Positions 16,122 to 25,271 of a stretch of DNA of 64,000 nucleotides are shown here, one piece after another. Below the pieces are notes generated by a model that saw nothing but the letters and a program-made list of their open reading frames with translations, did not search any database and had not been told where the DNA came from. The DNA is taken from positions 357,797 through 421,796 of the forward strand of contig NZ_MKIE01000002.1 in NCBI RefSeq assembly GCF_001855385.1, written 5' to 3'. Source of the DNA: Andreesenia angusta. Lineage in GTDB: Bacteria; Bacillota; Clostridia; Tissierellales; Gottschalkiaceae. Every line of letters starts with the position of its first letter. Positions within the stretch are counted from its first letter, which is position 1. The translations under genes were made by a program, and so were the position numbers.

Positions 16122-18191
16122 TTATACCGGAACTATAGGTATAGCGCCACCTAATTGAGTTATAGTCTCGAAGTTAAGATGCCACTCATTCCCTCTAGTG
16201 TCTCCTACGTATTCCATTTTTATTACTCTATAGATTCCATCCTTATCTAGCGAACGTATCATAGCTTGAACTTCGCCCGAATCACCAGCAGATGCTCCTG
16301 AAGATGAACTAGGATTAGAACCTCCTACGCTAGCATTCGCACTCGCAACACTAGGCGGCGCACTATTACCCCCACTCCCATTGATTACAAAGATAGGGTC
16401 CTTGTACTTGCCACCTTCCTTAATCTCGAAGTGAAGGTGAGGCCCTGTAGAGCCTCCGGTGTTTCCAGAAAGCCCTATCTGCTGTCCTTGCCTTACGTTG
16501 TCACCCGTCTTGACCGACCAGTCGTTAAGGTGGAAGTAGTTCGTTGCTGTGCCGTCTGGATGTTCAAGCATGATTATTTTTCCGCCACCGTAGTTTATCC
16601 CTTTGGAGTCTACTCCAGCTTTCAATACCTTTCCAGCTTTTGATGCGAATATAGGGGTCCCTATAGGCATACCTAAATCTATTCCGTTATGATTAGTACC
16701 GCCTCTTCTCCCAAAGTGGGAGGTTATCTTGAAATTGCCGTTGTAAGGAATAAGGTAGCCTCCAGCACTAGGTTGTCCGCCTGAAGTGCCTGTTGAAGCT
16801 CCAGTATCCCCGGTAGATGTGCTAGCAGGAACAGCATTGGAAGTTCCAAAATCTACACGCTTATCTCGAATCAGACTGTTGTCTATGTGAATCAAGCTAT
16901 TAAGTTTTATTTGAGGATTCAGCAGGCATTGTCCAGATACTCCGTATTGAGTTTGCTCCGGGACCCCTATAAGTCCAGAAGTAGTGTCCAGCTTGAATAT
17001 CTCATCCTTAGGGAGCTCTTTTAAGTCTATTAAATTCAACCTACCATCATCCATGTAGCACTTAAGACCATTGCTTTTAGCAATCTGCCTGATAAAGTCG
17101 GAGGCTTTTCCGAAAATAACTTTCCCCCTAGGGAGCGTTGTGGTTTTCAGTTTTTCGGATATGCTTCCGAGCGGTACAGGATTAGACGCTTTATTAGCTA
17201 TATGCTCCACTATACTTCTATGGCTCTGTCCTCTTAAAATAGAGTAGTTGGCTATATCGAAGTTTATAGCTCTGTCAGAATCTAGAGCTATTATAGTAAG
17301 CTTGAAGGTGTTTGCATTGACCTTTTCCCTTATGCACTGAATGATATCTCCATCGAAGATAAGCCCAAATTGACTTCCTTCATATCCAGCCTCTACAGTA
17401 ACTCTTTTGCCATTCATAATTATGGCATTCTCTGTTTGGGCATTCAGGTTGTAAACTGATATTTCAGAAGAGTTTGGCTCCATCTGGATAGTCTTTATAA
17501 TCGAGAATGTGCAGTGAAGCCTAGATATATCTATAGCTGTACCAGATTTATCAGATACGGTTATTCTGTACCTTCTGCCAAAAAGGATATCTCCTCTTTT
17601 CTCACTTCCTTTAATCACCTGATAGTTTGTTTCCTCTATGGTCATCATTTCCACTTGCTCTGATGACCCAACAGAGGCATTCGCAGTAGCTCCAGGAGTA
17701 TAAGAGCCAGTACTTCCGGTAAATCGGTTGTAGTATTCGTGTGCCTTAGGTTTTCTTCTACTTTCAAGGTGTGATGATGATTCAATGTCTAATGGTCGTA
17801 GAAAATTACGCATGAAGGATGCTGTTAGTTCAGATATAGAGCCTTTTCCTTCCATAAAACTATTGAAATTCAGTCCATATTTTTGAATCCACTGTTTCTT
17901 AGCTCCTGTTGCAGATGCTCCTTGTCCTGTTAATTCAGCCCAAAGGAAATTAAGCTGATGATCTAGAGTAATTCCGTATCTTTCAAGCTCACTTCTTCTC
18001 CCTGTTGAACCACCTTTGGGATTTGTCCATTGAATTAAGCCAAAACCTCCTCCACCACCGACCTCGACCAAGTTTGTATCAAAACTACTTTCAGCTTGGA
18101 TATTTCCCATAACTGCCGCTACTGACTTCTCAGGGAGCCCCTTACCTCTGAGAAACTTCCATACCACAGCTTCTCTTTCTGATCTATTCAA
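16122..18191 (-). CDS. Tail hub protein flanked by phage lysozyme and M23 peptidase domains
   Basis: About 689 aa, roughly twice the length of a simple XkdQ/gp27-like hub. N-terminal phage tail lysozyme domain (about 1-160: AVMGNIQAESSFDTN, FGLIQWTN). The middle (about 190-450) is a late-control-D-type hub. An M23 zinc peptidase domain (about 485-600) has HNGIDLGMPIG and GPHLHFEI ligands, inserted before a short C-terminal hub tail. Serine/glycine linkers join the parts. I prefer TTG at 18191, 8 bp after GGAGG; GTG at 18200 overlaps the ribosome site. The two wall hydrolases would open the Gram-positive wall for DNA injection. Confidence 0.88.
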   Translation of the reverse strand: MNRSEREAVVWKFLRGKGLPEKSVAAVMGNIQAESSFDTNLVEVGGGGGFGLIQWTNPKGGSTGRRSELERYGITLDHQLNFLWAELTGQGASATGAKKQWIQKYGLNFNSFMEGKGSISELTASFMRNFLRPLDIESSSHLESRRKPKAHEYYNRFTGSTGSYTPGATANASVGSSEQVEMMTIEETNYQVIKGSEKRGDILFGRRYRITVSDKSGTAIDISRLHCTFSIIKTIQMEPNSSEISVYNLNAQTENAIIMNGKRVTVEAGYEGSQFGLIFDGDIIQCIREKVNANTFKLTIIALDSDRAINFDIANYSILRGQSHRSIVEHIANKASNPVPLGSISEKLKTTTLPRGKVIFGKASDFIRQIAKSNGLKCYMDDGRLNLIDLKELPKDEIFKLDTTSGLIGVPEQTQYGVSGQCLLNPQIKLNSLIHIDNSLIRDKRVDFGTSNAVPASTSTGDTGASTGTSGGQPSAGGYLIPYNGNFKITSHFGRRGGTNHNGIDLGMPIGTPIFASKAGKVLKAGVDSKGINYGGGKIIMLEHPDGTATNYFHLNDWSVKTGDNVRQGQQIGLSGNTGGSTGPHLHFEIKEGGKYKDPIFVINGSGGNSAPPSVASANASVGGSNPSSSSGASAGDSGEVQAMIRSLDKDGIYRVIKMEYVGDTRGNEWHLNFETITQLGGAIPIVPV

Positions 18192-18227
18192 GCAGGACAC
18201 CTCCTATTTATAAATTTGGGCATAATA

Positions 18228-18253
18228 AAAGCAACCCCTTTTGGGATTGCTTT
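18228..18253 (-). terminator. Terminator after the ORF6N gene
   Basis: Stem AAAGCAACCCC/GGGATTGCTTT with a TTTT loop (18228-18238 with 18243-18253, one G-U), next to the ORF6N stop. It isolates that gene from the downstream tail-tip gene. Confidence 0.8.
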
Positions 18254-18258
18254 ATTCT

Positions 18259-19158
18259 TTATATTTCAAATATATTGCTTATTGAAAGTTTTATATTTTC
18301 AAAGCTTGTTAACATTGCTACTCTGAATGACTTTATTATTAAGTCATTAGTAATCTCCTTGTTTTTTTCGATCATGCCTTCTGAGTAAATTTCTATCATA
18401 TCTAGAGAATAGCTAAGTGCGATCTCAGCCTTTCTCATATAGGCTAGCTCTTCTTTGAGCTTTTCTTTTCTTGTTAGAACTCCTTTTGAAGCCACCCCAA
18501 AATAATTATCTATAAAACCCTTAGCTCTATCGTAAATATTAAGACCTTTACACACCATCTCTACGGACACCCTGTCTAAAATTACCAAACTAGCAATATA
18601 CTCGCTCACATTTGGATTGCTGTCCTTGAATTTAGATAACTCTTCACCTTTAAGCATTACTCCTAAGCTGTTTTTTTCTAAAAAGCGGTGTATTCTCCAC
18701 TCTGTCAATCCTGTTACTTGCTCCACGTCCTTAACAGTCATATGAGGTACACCATTCAGGTACTTAGGTTCCAGTTCTTTAGGCTCTTCTATCTGGAGTT
18801 GTTCAGGCTCTCTAATTCTAAAGTAGCTTTTCACCAACTGCCTTTGAACCTTCCAAGCTAGGTCGTCAGTGAATGACTTTACTAGCATTAGATATCCTGT
18901 TTCGGTGACTAAAAACACAGCCTTTGCACGACTGAGTACGAAATTCGTACCTTGTTGTTTTAGTCTTTTAAGTTCATTTCCTATTACCTCAAAGTAGTCT
19001 TCACCTTCTATGAAGTGCTTCTTATTTTGACTAAAGTTTCTCTTGGCTGTCCCACTGGCTCTTTTGTGCACTTTATCAATGTCATTAAATGTAACAACTC
19101 TTTGGCCTTCCCAAACCTTCACTTCCAATGGCATTTCGTTTACTTGTACTGTATTCAT
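18259..19158 (-). CDS. ORF6N-domain antirepressor-like protein
   Basis: 299 aa. N-terminal ORF6N domain (residues about 5-95: VVTFNDIDKVHKRASGTAKRNF; FVLSRAKAVFLVTETGYLMLVKSF), a DNA-binding module of phage regulators. The C-terminal part is helical. Terminators lie on both sides, so it is an independent unit inside the tail module rather than a structural gene. Likely a regulator or moron; target unknown. Confidence 0.8.
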   Translation of the reverse strand: MNTVQVNEMPLEVKVWEGQRVVTFNDIDKVHKRASGTAKRNFSQNKKHFIEGEDYFEVIGNELKRLKQQGTNFVLSRAKAVFLVTETGYLMLVKSFTDDLAWKVQRQLVKSYFRIREPEQLQIEEPKELEPKYLNGVPHMTVKDVEQVTGLTEWRIHRFLEKNSLGVMLKGEELSKFKDSNPNVSEYIASLVILDRVSVEMVCKGLNIYDRAKGFIDNYFGVASKGVLTRKEKLKEELAYMRKAEIALSYSLDMIEIYSEGMIEKNKEITNDLIIKSFRVAMLTSFENIKLSISNIFEI

Positions 19159-19275
19159 ATTAAATTCTCCTTTCGTCTTCTAAGGTCAATGCTGCTGACT
19201 TTAGAACTTCGCTTTATTAGTTTGAAAGAAACAACTCAATATGATACAATATTTCATAGAGAGCTATCTCTTGGC

Positions 19276-19318
19276 AAAACACTCGTGTATTCTTTGGTCG
19301 GAAGAACGGGTGTTTTTT
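19276..19318. terminator. Bidirectional hairpin between RHH and ORF6N genes
   Basis: AAAACACTCGT (19276-19286) pairs with ACGGGTGTTTTTT (19306-19318) around an inner loop; T-runs lie on both sides. Overlaps the RHH gene stop by 2 bp. Confidence 0.6.
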
Positions 19319-19469
19319 ATTTTTTGTCATCTTGATTTTCTTCAACCAACTTAGTTATATACTCAACTAATATTTTTTGCATATCTTTTCCTGACGTTAT
19401 CGAGTATATTTTAAATTTTTGGTGAAGTTCATCATCAAGCCTAACTGTTAATGTTTTTATGTTAATCAC
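19317..19469 (-). CDS. Ribbon-helix-helix (Arc/CopG-like) protein with no good start codon
   Basis: About 50 aa. TLTVRLDDELHQKFKIYSITSGKDMQ has the beta-strand/helix pattern of RHH regulators. The ribosome site AGGAGGTGATTAAC is ideal, but the codon at the expected start (19460) is ATA, not ATG. The only canonical start is a GTG inside the ribosome site (19469), and a stop lies just upstream. It may use a rare start or be recently inactivated. Confidence 0.55.
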   Translation of the reverse strand: MINIKTLTVRLDDELHQKFKIYSITSGKDMQKILVEYITKLVEENQDDKK

Positions 19470-19590
19470 CTCCTGCTATATTGTCATTCTATCATTCTAG
19501 AATGACAAGGTCAAGGAGTTTTTAATTTATTCACTGGAGTTTTTGTCTTGGACTGTAAAAATAGTTGCGTACGAATTTCGTCCAATAGAA

Positions 19591-19612
19591 AAAGCACTCT
19601 CTCGAGTGCTTT
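19591..19612 (-). terminator. Terminator after the stalk-domain protein gene
   Basis: Stem AAAGCACTC/GAGTGCTTT with a short loop; it overlaps the stop region of the 19611-20675 gene. Confidence 0.7.
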
Positions 19613-20675
19613 ATTCATTATGATTTGTATAGTAACCAGTCATCGCATTCACTATTGCGAAAGGCTCATCGTTTCCTACAACGTACACGTCATAGTAACC
19701 ATTATCCCAATAACCTTGATCGTAATAATCTATAGTCTTGTTGCTCCACTCTTCATAAAAAGACTTTTCAAAAACTTCTTTCCAGTTATCTTGAATAGGA
19801 GCATTATACATCATGTGCCTAGTAAATTTTACTATATCATATCTATCCCAGCCATCTTCTACAAAAGATGCGTATATATCATTTATATCTTCATCCGACA
19901 ATCCGTTTAATAGAGTTTTGTTCCAGTATTTCTTTTCTTCACTATTCAGAATATAGTGTCTTGCTTCAAAAGCTACATCTCCACCTATTCCGATGCCTGG
20001 TATATACTCTCCTACTTCTCCGGTTTCTTTGTCTACACATAGGTTGTAGTCCATAAAGCTACCATATTCTTTGCTGAATACCCCAAATATATAGTAATTC
20101 TCTATCGCTTTATAGTTTTTAGCCGCATAACTTTCATAAGGCATATACTTAAATCCTAGCCTGGAATTATCAGACTTTTCATCATTCAATATTTTGTATG
20201 CTTCCTCTAGAGATATATTAGCTTCCGGAACTTCATTTAATATAACGTTTTTGTTTTGTCCGTCCCACTTAATATCCAGTCCAAGAAGATCCGATATCAT
20301 TCTCACAGATACCAACGTTCTGCCGTTTATTATTCGAGGACTGACATCGCCACGACTTATCTCAATATTGTTATAGTAGCTATCTGTCCAGCCATCCACA
20401 TAGTAGTTTCCAGTGTAGAGTTCGATTTCCACGCCCTCTTTTTCTCCTATGGCGATTCTTTTTTCAGCATTCCAACTTACTTTCATCCCTAAGTTTTCAA
20501 ATAATGCTCTAATTGGCACCATCGTTCTACCATCTACAATTATAGGCTTTACGTCTAGGTTTATTTCTTGACCGTTAAGAATTATACCGTTGGCCTCAGT
20601 ATATTCGGCCCCTAGTACAGGTGTTGCGAATGAGAAAATTACTAGCATTAATACAATTAACTTTTTAATTGACAT
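19611..20675 (-). CDS. Secreted protein with copper-amine-oxidase N-terminal-type stalk domains
   Basis: 354 aa from ATG at 20675 (AAAGGAGGG upstream). A signal peptide (KKLIVLMLVIFSFATPVLG) is followed by a PF07833-type domain (PIIVDGRTMVPIRALFENLGMKV...; second copy IINGRTLVSVRMISDLLGLDIKWD). The C-terminal 200 residues are unrecognised and rich in Tyr/Asp. Such proteins are exported in Clostridia. In a prophage tail module it is an obvious lysogenic-conversion candidate, with its own terminator. Confidence 0.82.
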   Translation of the reverse strand: MSIKKLIVLMLVIFSFATPVLGAEYTEANGIILNGQEINLDVKPIIVDGRTMVPIRALFENLGMKVSWNAEKRIAIGEKEGVEIELYTGNYYVDGWTDSYYNNIEISRGDVSPRIINGRTLVSVRMISDLLGLDIKWDGQNKNVILNEVPEANISLEEAYKILNDEKSDNSRLGFKYMPYESYAAKNYKAIENYYIFGVFSKEYGSFMDYNLCVDKETGEVGEYIPGIGIGGDVAFEARHYILNSEEKKYWNKTLLNGLSDEDINDIYASFVEDGWDRYDIVKFTRHMMYNAPIQDNWKEVFEKSFYEEWSNKTIDYYDQGYWDNGYYDVYVVGNDEPFAIVNAMTGYYTNHNE

Positions 20676-20788
20676 TTCAATCCCTCCTTTGACAATATTA
20701 TATATCCCTCTCAATTGGAAGTCAAAATACTTCTCTGGAAAGAAGTGTTTTCTGCGTGATATAATTATTCAGCAAAGGAGGTGTTATT

Positions 20789-20911
20789 ATGTCAGAAAAA
20801 AGAGATTCTTTTGTAGGCAACTCTAGAAGAGAAGTTCGAGACGGTGCTGGCTCTAAGGATAATTCCAATATCTTAAAGCTAAAACCAAATAAGAAAAAAG
20901 ACTCTAACTAG
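20789..20911 (+). CDS. Small basic protein of unknown function
   Basis: 40 aa, rich in Lys, Ser and Asn (starts MSEKRDSFVGNSRREV). Strong site AAAGGAGG with ATG at 20789 and an extended -10 (TGATATAAT) about 25 bp upstream. It is opposite in strand to the structural genes and its stop overlaps the convergent DUF6338-like gene. Probably expressed from the lysogen. Confidence 0.55.
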   Translation: MSEKRDSFVGNSRREVRDGAGSKDNSNILKLKPNKKKDSN

Positions 20912-21549
20912 CCCGTAGAGTTCTTTTGCTTTAACTTAGAGTGCAGCTCTTCTAAGCTGTACTCTTTAATCAATATGTCCTTATCAAGACTATAGTAAGT
21001 ACGTGTCACATCGTCCTCATCCAGGTGTTCTTCTATCCATTCCCCCTCTAGTATCAGCTCTTTCTCTTCGTTGTCCGCATGATTCCAGTTCTTGACCAAA
21101 CCACATGCTATTTGCTTTCCATCCTTGAATATGGCGACTGGCTGACTTTCGTTGTTATTGAACATTATGTTCCAGACATCGTCCTCTTGAGACACTTCAC
21201 TTAGTCCACGAGACTTCCTTATGACATTTGCCAGTGCCGTCGTATACTTGGGATGTATTATACTAAGCATCGTTCCATATAATACCGAGACCATAAGCAT
21301 GAGCGTAGTGTACTTCAGTATATTCCATATATCTTCCATATACTTCATCAGTTGAGGTATTGTTTCAATTTCTGTGAGACTTACAACCACTACCAGACTA
21401 ATCACTATTATTGGAATGCTGTGTAGCAAGGCTATTACGGTCCTCCTGAAATCGGACTTCTCTTTTTCCCCCGAGTTGAGACGCTCATATATGTTTCTAG
21501 CTATGAACCCTGGAGCCACAACTAAAAGCATTGCAATATAATTTTCCAT
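20908..21549 (-). CDS. DUF6338-like membrane protein
   Basis: 213 aa. Hydrophobic N-terminus (MLLVVAPGFIARNIYERL) and two further helices, then a soluble C-terminal domain of beta character. It matches the DUF6338 pattern of cargo proteins. ATG at 21549 sits 7 bp after GAGGGGGA. Function unknown; part of the cargo patch within the tail genes. Confidence 0.65.
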   Translation of the reverse strand: MENYIAMLLVVAPGFIARNIYERLNSGEKEKSDFRRTVIALLHSIPIIVISLVVVVSLTEIETIPQLMKYMEDIWNILKYTTLMLMVSVLYGTMLSIIHPKYTTALANVIRKSRGLSEVSQEDDVWNIMFNNNESQPVAIFKDGKQIACGLVKNWNHADNEEKELILEGEWIEEHLDEDDVTRTYYSLDKDILIKEYSLEELHSKLKQKNSTG

Positions 21550-21602
21550 AATCAATCCCCCTCTACCTAATGGTATTTCTGTTTACCATATATGTCAATT
21601 GC

Positions 21603-21929
21603 TTATTCAGGAGTGTCACCCCAAACCAAAGCAAAGTTTACACCTAAGTCAAACTCATTTGGCTTGTTTCTTTGAATATTCGGGTCAAGCTTTACGACAT
21701 GAGCGCTCCCTATATTCAAGTAGCTATGCTGTTCAAGTATATTAAGTCCGCACACAAGAGGTATCGCATTTACTAAGTCCTTTCTTTCTTCATCCTTCAG
21801 GCTCATCATCCAGCATTTCTGCTCGGTGTTATATCTTAGAAAGAAGTATAGTTTAATTGCAGCCCCGTCTACTGGGATAGTGCTAGTGAACGTTTGGTTT
21901 GGAGACGATGAAACAGGAATTATATACAT
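21603..21929 (-). CDS. Baseplate plug-like phage protein
   Basis: 108 aa. Position between Dit-like and hub genes and beta-rich composition (IPVDGAAIKLYFFLRYN; GLNILEQHSY) fit the small baseplate 'plug' proteins of contractile phages (DUF6983-like). Confidence 0.65.
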   Translation of the reverse strand: MYIIPVSSSPNQTFTSTIPVDGAAIKLYFFLRYNTEQKCWMMSLKDEERKDLVNAIPLVCGLNILEQHSYLNIGSAHVVKLDPNIQRNKPNEFDLGVNFALVWGDTPE

Positions 21930-21944
21930 ATTCTAACACCTCGC

Positions 21945-22472
21945 TTAGTTAAATGCTTTATGCAGAAGACTTTCATCAGCTTCTATAGCTTTCTGATCGC
22001 CTTCATTTGTTGAGGAGCTTTTCTGCGGACGCTCCGATATCTTTACAGTAGAAACTTCCGTTACAAACATCTCCTTAAGCACTACTGTAGCTTTAAGAGC
22101 GTGTGTAGTAGTGCTATCATCATCAGCAGATATAGTTTCAACCATCATGTTTTTATAAGTTCCGAACTTGGTAGATACCATAATGGGCATTCTTTGAGAC
22201 TGAAGTTCTTTTAGTTTCAAGTGTGCAGATACAGACCTAGAGCCGTTCCCTGAAAATTGACCCGCTACATGACTTTCCATTACATCACTCATACCTATCT
22301 GAAAGGTCAGAACGTCAGCCTCTTTAAATGCGTGGTCTGACACGTTCGCCCCGGTTTGCACGGGGTGCTCTGTAATGTTCAGCTTACTTGTGTGATTGGT
22401 AGAAAAGATAGCATCGAATATAAGCTTCTCACTTCCTGTATCGAAGTATGTTTTTGACTTTACAGACCTCAC
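21945..22472 (-). CDS. Dit-like baseplate/tail protein
   Basis: 175 aa, beta-rich N-terminal domain (KLIFDAIFSTNHTSKLNITEHPVQTGANVSDHAF), typical of the Dit-like N-terminal domain in Clostridium/Bacillus contractile phages. Its GTG start overlaps the tape-measure stop. The C-terminus is a Ser/Glu-rich tail. Confidence 0.75.
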   Translation of the reverse strand: MRSVKSKTYFDTGSEKLIFDAIFSTNHTSKLNITEHPVQTGANVSDHAFKEADVLTFQIGMSDVMESHVAGQFSGNGSRSVSAHLKLKELQSQRMPIMVSTKFGTYKNMMVETISADDDSTTTHALKATVVLKEMFVTEVSTVKISERPQKSSSTNEGDQKAIEADESLLHKAFN

Positions 22473-24445
22473 TATTCAAGCACCCCCTGCATATTTCTTA
22501 TTGTTATTCCTTGCAGCCTTCTATCTATTGCCCTTGAGGTAGATTCAGCCTCTGTCCCGTAAACATTTATTGTATTAGCGTTGCTTATTGAGTTGCTATT
22601 GCTTATGTTCTGAGAAGTGCTATTATTGTTAGTCATGTAGCTCTTGGACTCGACTCCACTAGAACCACTTCCATAGTCATTGGCAAAGGACACTACTTTT
22701 TCTCCGAATTCTCCGAAGAACTCTTTGCCTTCTTCCCACTTGCTTTTCGACCACTCTCTAACCTTTCCCCAAACCTCTCTCGCTTTATCCTCTATCTTAT
22801 CTAGGGCTTCACTGGCTCTTTCCCAGTAGTTACTCCATTCGTCACTTATATAAGACATTCCGGTAGCGAAGCTTTCTTTGAGCTCGTCAAAGTCTTCAAG
22901 TATACCGCTTATACTTTCAGAGCCCTTTTCTCCGAATGATTGCCACTTGTCCCTGAAGAAAGATATTCCCAGTCCAAAGACAAGTTTCAAGAATTCGAAT
23001 TTTTGCTTTATTTTTTCTATTGCCTCTGACCCATCTCCTGTAAAGCTGTCTATTATGTCTCCAATTACAGACTTTCCGCCTCTAAGATATGTCAGGAAGT
23101 CATCAATAATTGCTATTACAAGAAGGAAAGGAGCTGTCATGGCTATTATCCAAGCCATTATTCGCTTAGCTGTCTTCTCAACCTTATCAGGAGCCTTGTC
23201 AATAATATCGAATACACTGCCTAGCAGCTTAAAGAACTTCCATACCGGGGATATTACCTTCCAAAACATCCATATTATCTTCCCAACTACAAATATGAGT
23301 CTTAGAAAGCCTCCTATGAGCGTTCCGATAACCTTAGCAACCTTAGGGATATGTTGTATAAGCCAACCATTTAAATCGCTCATATCACCCTTAACCTCTG
23401 CTAATGGACCAGCTAGATATTCCAGTATATAATGCCCTATCCACTGAAATAGCATAGAAAGAAGTTGCTTGAACCTTTTGAATTCAAGACCTAGCCCCTG
23501 GACAATCTCTAAATTTTCACTGAACTCTGGTGGCAATCGCATCTGAGAAGCGTCTTCTCTCAACTGATTAAATTGTTTCAGCAGCGTAGGACTAAGCCAC
23601 AAGTCTTCCATTGAAGCCCCAAGTAAATCTAGGGCCTGACTAACTTCTTTAGCAGTTTCCTTGGTAGTCCAGAGTTGCCTTGATAGCTTTTCGTATTTAA
23701 TATCTTCGTTCGCCAGCTTATTCAGGTATTCTCCAACTTTTTTTATGGCGACTATAAGAGCTAATACGGCAGCTATAATCGCCGCTATGCTCGCAATGGC
23801 TGTTAAGGAGAATCCTTTGAGTGCTGGCCCACCTTTACTGATTAGACCGCTTATGCCTTTCTTGAGACCCCCGATTTTCTTTGTCGCAATCTCTGCTGTG
23901 GCAGAAAATTTATCATTTATTCCAAGAGTCTTTTCTTTAAAGCCTTTTAGAAATTTGAACAACTCCTTGTAGCTTTCAATATCATTTTTAGCACCAGACT
24001 TCTTATTGTTGCCCCCGGTTCTGTCCTTTGCAAGCTCCCCTTGAGCTTTCTTAAACATCTCAAGGTGTTTCGAGCCTTCTTTAAGAGACTTATCTAGGCT
24101 TGGAAATAGATCCCCGACTTTCATAGATTTAATCTGAGAAAGAAGCTCCTTGAACTCTTCTGTTCCCGGAAAGAGACTTTCTATATCTATAGACTTTAAA
24201 GATTCGGGAATATCCTTTATCTCACTCAGTCCAGGGAATAGGTCTTTTAGGGTTTTAGAGTCCAGTAAAGAAAAAAGACCTTTCAGAGAATTGCCAGTCT
24301 CAGAAAAGCCTTTTTTACTAGTCTCATTGAACTCCTCTACTTTTCTTTTGGTGCCGTCCATAGAGCTATTCGCTTGCTCAAAAGAAGTTGAATCTATTCG
24401 AAATCCGATTCCAACTAAGTAACTTTTTATTAAGTCTATACTCAA
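22472..24445 (-). CDS. Tail tape measure protein
   Basis: 657 aa with long helical regions, Leu/Lys-rich repeats, and central hydrophobic segments (about residues 210-245 and 375-460), as in tape-measure proteins that set tail length and help DNA entry. TTG start overlapping the GIY-YIG gene by 4 bp. It is separated from the chaperone gene by a 1-kb insertion. Confidence 0.9.
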   Translation of the reverse strand: MSIDLIKSYLVGIGFRIDSTSFEQANSSMDGTKRKVEEFNETSKKGFSETGNSLKGLFSLLDSKTLKDLFPGLSEIKDIPESLKSIDIESLFPGTEEFKELLSQIKSMKVGDLFPSLDKSLKEGSKHLEMFKKAQGELAKDRTGGNNKKSGAKNDIESYKELFKFLKGFKEKTLGINDKFSATAEIATKKIGGLKKGISGLISKGGPALKGFSLTAIASIAAIIAAVLALIVAIKKVGEYLNKLANEDIKYEKLSRQLWTTKETAKEVSQALDLLGASMEDLWLSPTLLKQFNQLREDASQMRLPPEFSENLEIVQGLGLEFKRFKQLLSMLFQWIGHYILEYLAGPLAEVKGDMSDLNGWLIQHIPKVAKVIGTLIGGFLRLIFVVGKIIWMFWKVISPVWKFFKLLGSVFDIIDKAPDKVEKTAKRIMAWIIAMTAPFLLVIAIIDDFLTYLRGGKSVIGDIIDSFTGDGSEAIEKIKQKFEFLKLVFGLGISFFRDKWQSFGEKGSESISGILEDFDELKESFATGMSYISDEWSNYWERASEALDKIEDKAREVWGKVREWSKSKWEEGKEFFGEFGEKVVSFANDYGSGSSGVESKSYMTNNNSTSQNISNSNSISNANTINVYGTEAESTSRAIDRRLQGITIRNMQGVLE

Positions 24446-25164
24446 GTCAGATTCACCTCCTCACCTTTGTTCTTGTATTTCCACTTAAAACCATGACCTG
24501 TTTTATATATGCCCTTGCAACATTTGCCTATACTATTGTTAAGTTGAGTAACGCCAACCGCAGCACAAGCTTCTTTTATAGAAGAGTACTCGGAAATGAA
24601 CTCCCCCTCAAGAGATAACTGAATTACAGGAACTTCATTTTTCTTTGAGGCTTTCTTAGCGTTTTCTCTACAAGCCTTCAATCGTTTCTCGGTTTTCAAA
24701 CTGGCCTTTCCTTTTTCAGAAAGAGGAACTCCTTTTTTAAGCAGAGATAGTTTTCTATTTCTTTCTTCTGATTTGTGAATTCTAGATAATGCCTCCTGAT
24801 GCTTTTTAGAGTTTCTAATGCTACTAGAAAGTTTTTGACTATAGGCCTTCTTTTCAGATTCAGTCATGGAGGCAAGCTTGTTGCCAGACTTGCCTCCATC
24901 CGCAAGATTGTAAAACGTATCTTCATTTACTGCATTATATTTTTCTATCCATTTTATCTCAAGGTAATTTAATTCTTCTTGGGATGCTCCATATTCAATA
25001 ATGTCTCTTTTGAAATTCTCTTTTCCGTACTTCTTTATAGCTCTCTTAATTAACTTCCCACTCCCCAAATAGTATTCCCATCCCGAACTCAGCTTACGTT
25101 GCCCTATATACTTTTTGCCGTCTATCAAGTTTGTAGTTATATATATGAACCCAATTTTTTTCAA
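24442..25164 (-). CDS. Free-standing GIY-YIG homing endonuclease
   Basis: About 240 aa. The N-terminal GIY-YIG fold is visible (GFIYITTNLIDGKKYIGQ, with the catalytic region YLGSGKLIKRAIKKYGKENF and E in YLEIKWI). A C-terminal NUMOD-type DNA-binding repeat (PVIQLSLEGEFISEYSSIKE) follows. TTG at 25164 fits AAAGGAGGGG. It lies between the tail chaperone and the tape-measure gene and ends inside the tape-measure start. It spreads itself by cutting a related phage lacking it; no intron is evident. Confidence 0.9.
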   Translation of the reverse strand: MKKIGFIYITTNLIDGKKYIGQRKLSSGWEYYLGSGKLIKRAIKKYGKENFKRDIIEYGASQEELNYLEIKWIEKYNAVNEDTFYNLADGGKSGNKLASMTESEKKAYSQKLSSSIRNSKKHQEALSRIHKSEERNRKLSLLKKGVPLSEKGKASLKTEKRLKACRENAKKASKKNEVPVIQLSLEGEFISEYSSIKEACAAVGVTQLNNSIGKCCKGIYKTGHGFKWKYKNKGEEVNLT

Positions 25165-25192
25165 AACCAACCCCTCCTTTCGTTACATTATA

Positions 25193-25228
25193 CAATCAAT
25201 AATCATTGTAAGCAATAACTATTGATTG
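25193..25228 (+). promoter_or_regulatory. Inverted-repeat operator of the 25272 HTH gene
   Basis: CAATCAATA (25193-25201) and TATTGATTG (25220-25228) form a perfect 9-bp inverted repeat 40 bp before the HTH start. A candidate autoregulatory operator also facing the GIY-YIG gene. Confidence 0.5.
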
Positions 25229-25271
25229 GAAAGAATAAATATATTAAAATACAAAGAAAGGAGTTGATTAT

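Noticed and set aside
22878..23432. Plus-strand ORF of 184 aa
   Set aside because: Lies wholly within the tape-measure gene; no ribosome site and low-complexity composition expected of an antisense shadow.
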